Origin: an uncultured Arenicella sp.
Lineage (GTDB): Bacteria; Pseudomonadota; Gammaproteobacteria; Arenicellales; Arenicellaceae
Direction of reading: 5' to 3'
DNA length: 48,007 nt
Assembly: GCA_937918955.1 (NCBI GenBank)
Contig: CAKZRZ010000194.1
Location: forward strand, 1 to 48,007
Notes under the pieces: generated by a model
Told to the model about the DNA's origin: nothing
The model's input: only the letters and a program-made list of their open reading frames with translations
The model's database searches: none
In this document: positions 46,785-48,007 of the stretch, in pieces
Layout of the letters: every line of letters starts with the position of its first letter
Numbering within the stretch: the stretch's first letter is position 1
Made by a program: the position numbers and the translations under genes

Positions 46785-47576
46785 TCAATCAAAGCTGTGC
46801 TCGGCGGCTGGGAACGTTCCCGCTTTAACCTCGCTGACATAATTTTGGACTGCACCTTTGATAGTGTCAGCACTGTCCATATAATTTTTTGAAAACTTCG
46901 GGCTTTTTTTCGGGTACACGCCGAGCATGTCTTGCAACACCAATACTTGACCATCACATTTAGGTCCAGCACCGATTCCAATAGTTGGGATCGACAAACG
47001 CTCGGTAATCTCAGCCGCCAGATCTTGGGGAATAGCCTCAAGAACCACTCCAAACGCGCCCGCTTGTTCAACGCCGATTGCATCTTCAAGAAGCTGCTTG
47101 GCAGCTGCACCGCGACCTTGAATCTTAAAACCGCCAAGCTGATGGACTGATTGCGGCGTTAAGCCAATATGAGCGCAAACCGCAATGCCACGCTCAACTA
47201 AAAACTTAATCGTTTCTACTTGAAGTTCACCACCTTCAAGCTTGATGGTATGAGCGCCCGCTTGCATGAGGCGCACTGCGTTTTCGTAGGCTTGTTCTTT
47301 ACTAACCTGGTAGCTACCAAAAGGCAAATCACCAACGATCATTGAGTTAGAGGATCCACGCGCCACACACTGGGTATGATAAATACTATCTTCCATCGTC
47401 ACTGGCACCGGTGTTTCGTGGCCTTGCATAACCATACCGAGAGAGTCACCGACCAAAATAGCATCGACTCCTGCGTCGTCAACCAGGTGAGCAAAACTAT
47501 AATCGTAGGCGGTCAGCCAGGTGATTTTATCCCCAGCGTCCTTCATTTTTTTAAGCGTGGTTACGGTAACCGACAT
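46785..47576 (-). CDS. panB: 3-methyl-2-oxobutanoate hydroxymethyltransferase
   Basis: [85 protein letters not shown]. Confidence 0.96.
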   Translation of the reverse strand: MSVTVTTLKKMKDAGDKITWLTAYDYSFAHLVDDAGVDAILVGDSLGMVMQGHETPVPVTMEDSIYHTQCVARGSSNSMIVGDLPFGSYQVSKEQAYENAVRLMQAGAHTIKLEGGELQVETIKFLVERGIAVCAHIGLTPQSVHQLGGFKIQGRGAAAKQLLEDAIGVEQAGAFGVVLEAIPQDLAAEITERLSIPTIGIGAGPKCDGQVLVLQDMLGVYPKKSPKFSKNYMDSADTIKGAVQNYVSEVKAGTFPAAEHSFD

Positions 47577-47704
47577 CTGCTGTTTCTCCTAAACTGTTGG
47601 AATCAAGCACTCACAATATCTTTCGCTAGAAGTTTACCTCAAACTTCTACTAGCTCGCACTGCAAATACAATCTTTGTGCCTCTAGACGCCGTTATTTCC
47701 CGTA

Positions 47705-48007
47705 TTAAGATGAGACCAAAGGATTAAAAAAGTGCTTACCCGCCGTTGCCTGTTCAATTTGAACTAACAAAGACTGGTAGTCGGACTCATTGTCTATGGG
47801 GTTAAACTCAGCAGCATTAACAATCAATAGTGGCGAGCTATCGTAGCGATGAAAAAACTCAGTATAAGCATCGCTTAAGTTTTCTAGATACTTCGTGTCT
47901 ATCCGCTGCTCGTACTTAATGCTGCGTTTCTTAATACGTTTTTGCAATACCGGCACAGGCGCCTGTAAATAGATCATTAAATCCGGTGTTGGCGCATCAA
48001 TGCTCAG
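47705..48007 (-). CDS. Deoxynucleoside kinase family protein, C-terminal part, runs off the window edge
   Basis: Frame stays open to the edge (LSIDAPTPDLMIYLQAPVPVLQKRIKKRSIKYEQRIDTKYLENLSDAYTEFFHRYDSSPLLIVNAAEFN), typical dNK C-terminus; upstream of panB. Confidence 0.85.
   Translation of the reverse strand: MSIDAPTPDLMIYLQAPVPVLQKRIKKRSIKYEQRIDTKYLENLSDAYTEFFHRYDSSPLLIVNAAEFNPIDNESDYQSLLVQIEQATAGKHFFNPLVSS

Overview
The window is a chromosomal segment from what looks like a marine-type gammaproteobacterium. It is mostly housekeeping and metabolic genes: mdh, relA/spoT-family, pabB, truD, bioA, cinA, hflD, serB, panC, panB, a deoxynucleoside kinase and a GH9 glycosidase fragment. It also holds a complete heme-uptake locus (TonB receptor, hmuTUV, HugZ-like, DUF6607-like) with a Fur-box-like site. 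Other modules are a two-component region (LuxR-type response regulator convergent with a hybrid histidine kinase), a secreted beta-helix / S26 signal peptidase / small exported protein cluster, an ECF sigma/anti-sigma pair, and a Sco-PCuAC copper chaperone fusion. I saw no CRISPR array, prophage, transposase, rRNA or recognisable tRNA. The observations most worth follow-up are: (1) a LuxR-HTH/alpha-beta-hydrolase fusion whose nucleophile-elbow Ser is replaced by Val; (2) a RelA-like (p)ppGpp enzyme carrying both an intact HD hydrolase motif and a RelA-type EFDD motif; (3) an in-frame TAA splitting the DUF6607-like gene; (4) the secreted beta-helix/signal-peptidase cluster next to a two-component pair; (5) a 36-bp REP-like hairpin repeat; and (6) an 18-bp tandem array exactly spanning two convergent stop codons. 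All family calls come from reading motifs by eye; no database search was run.
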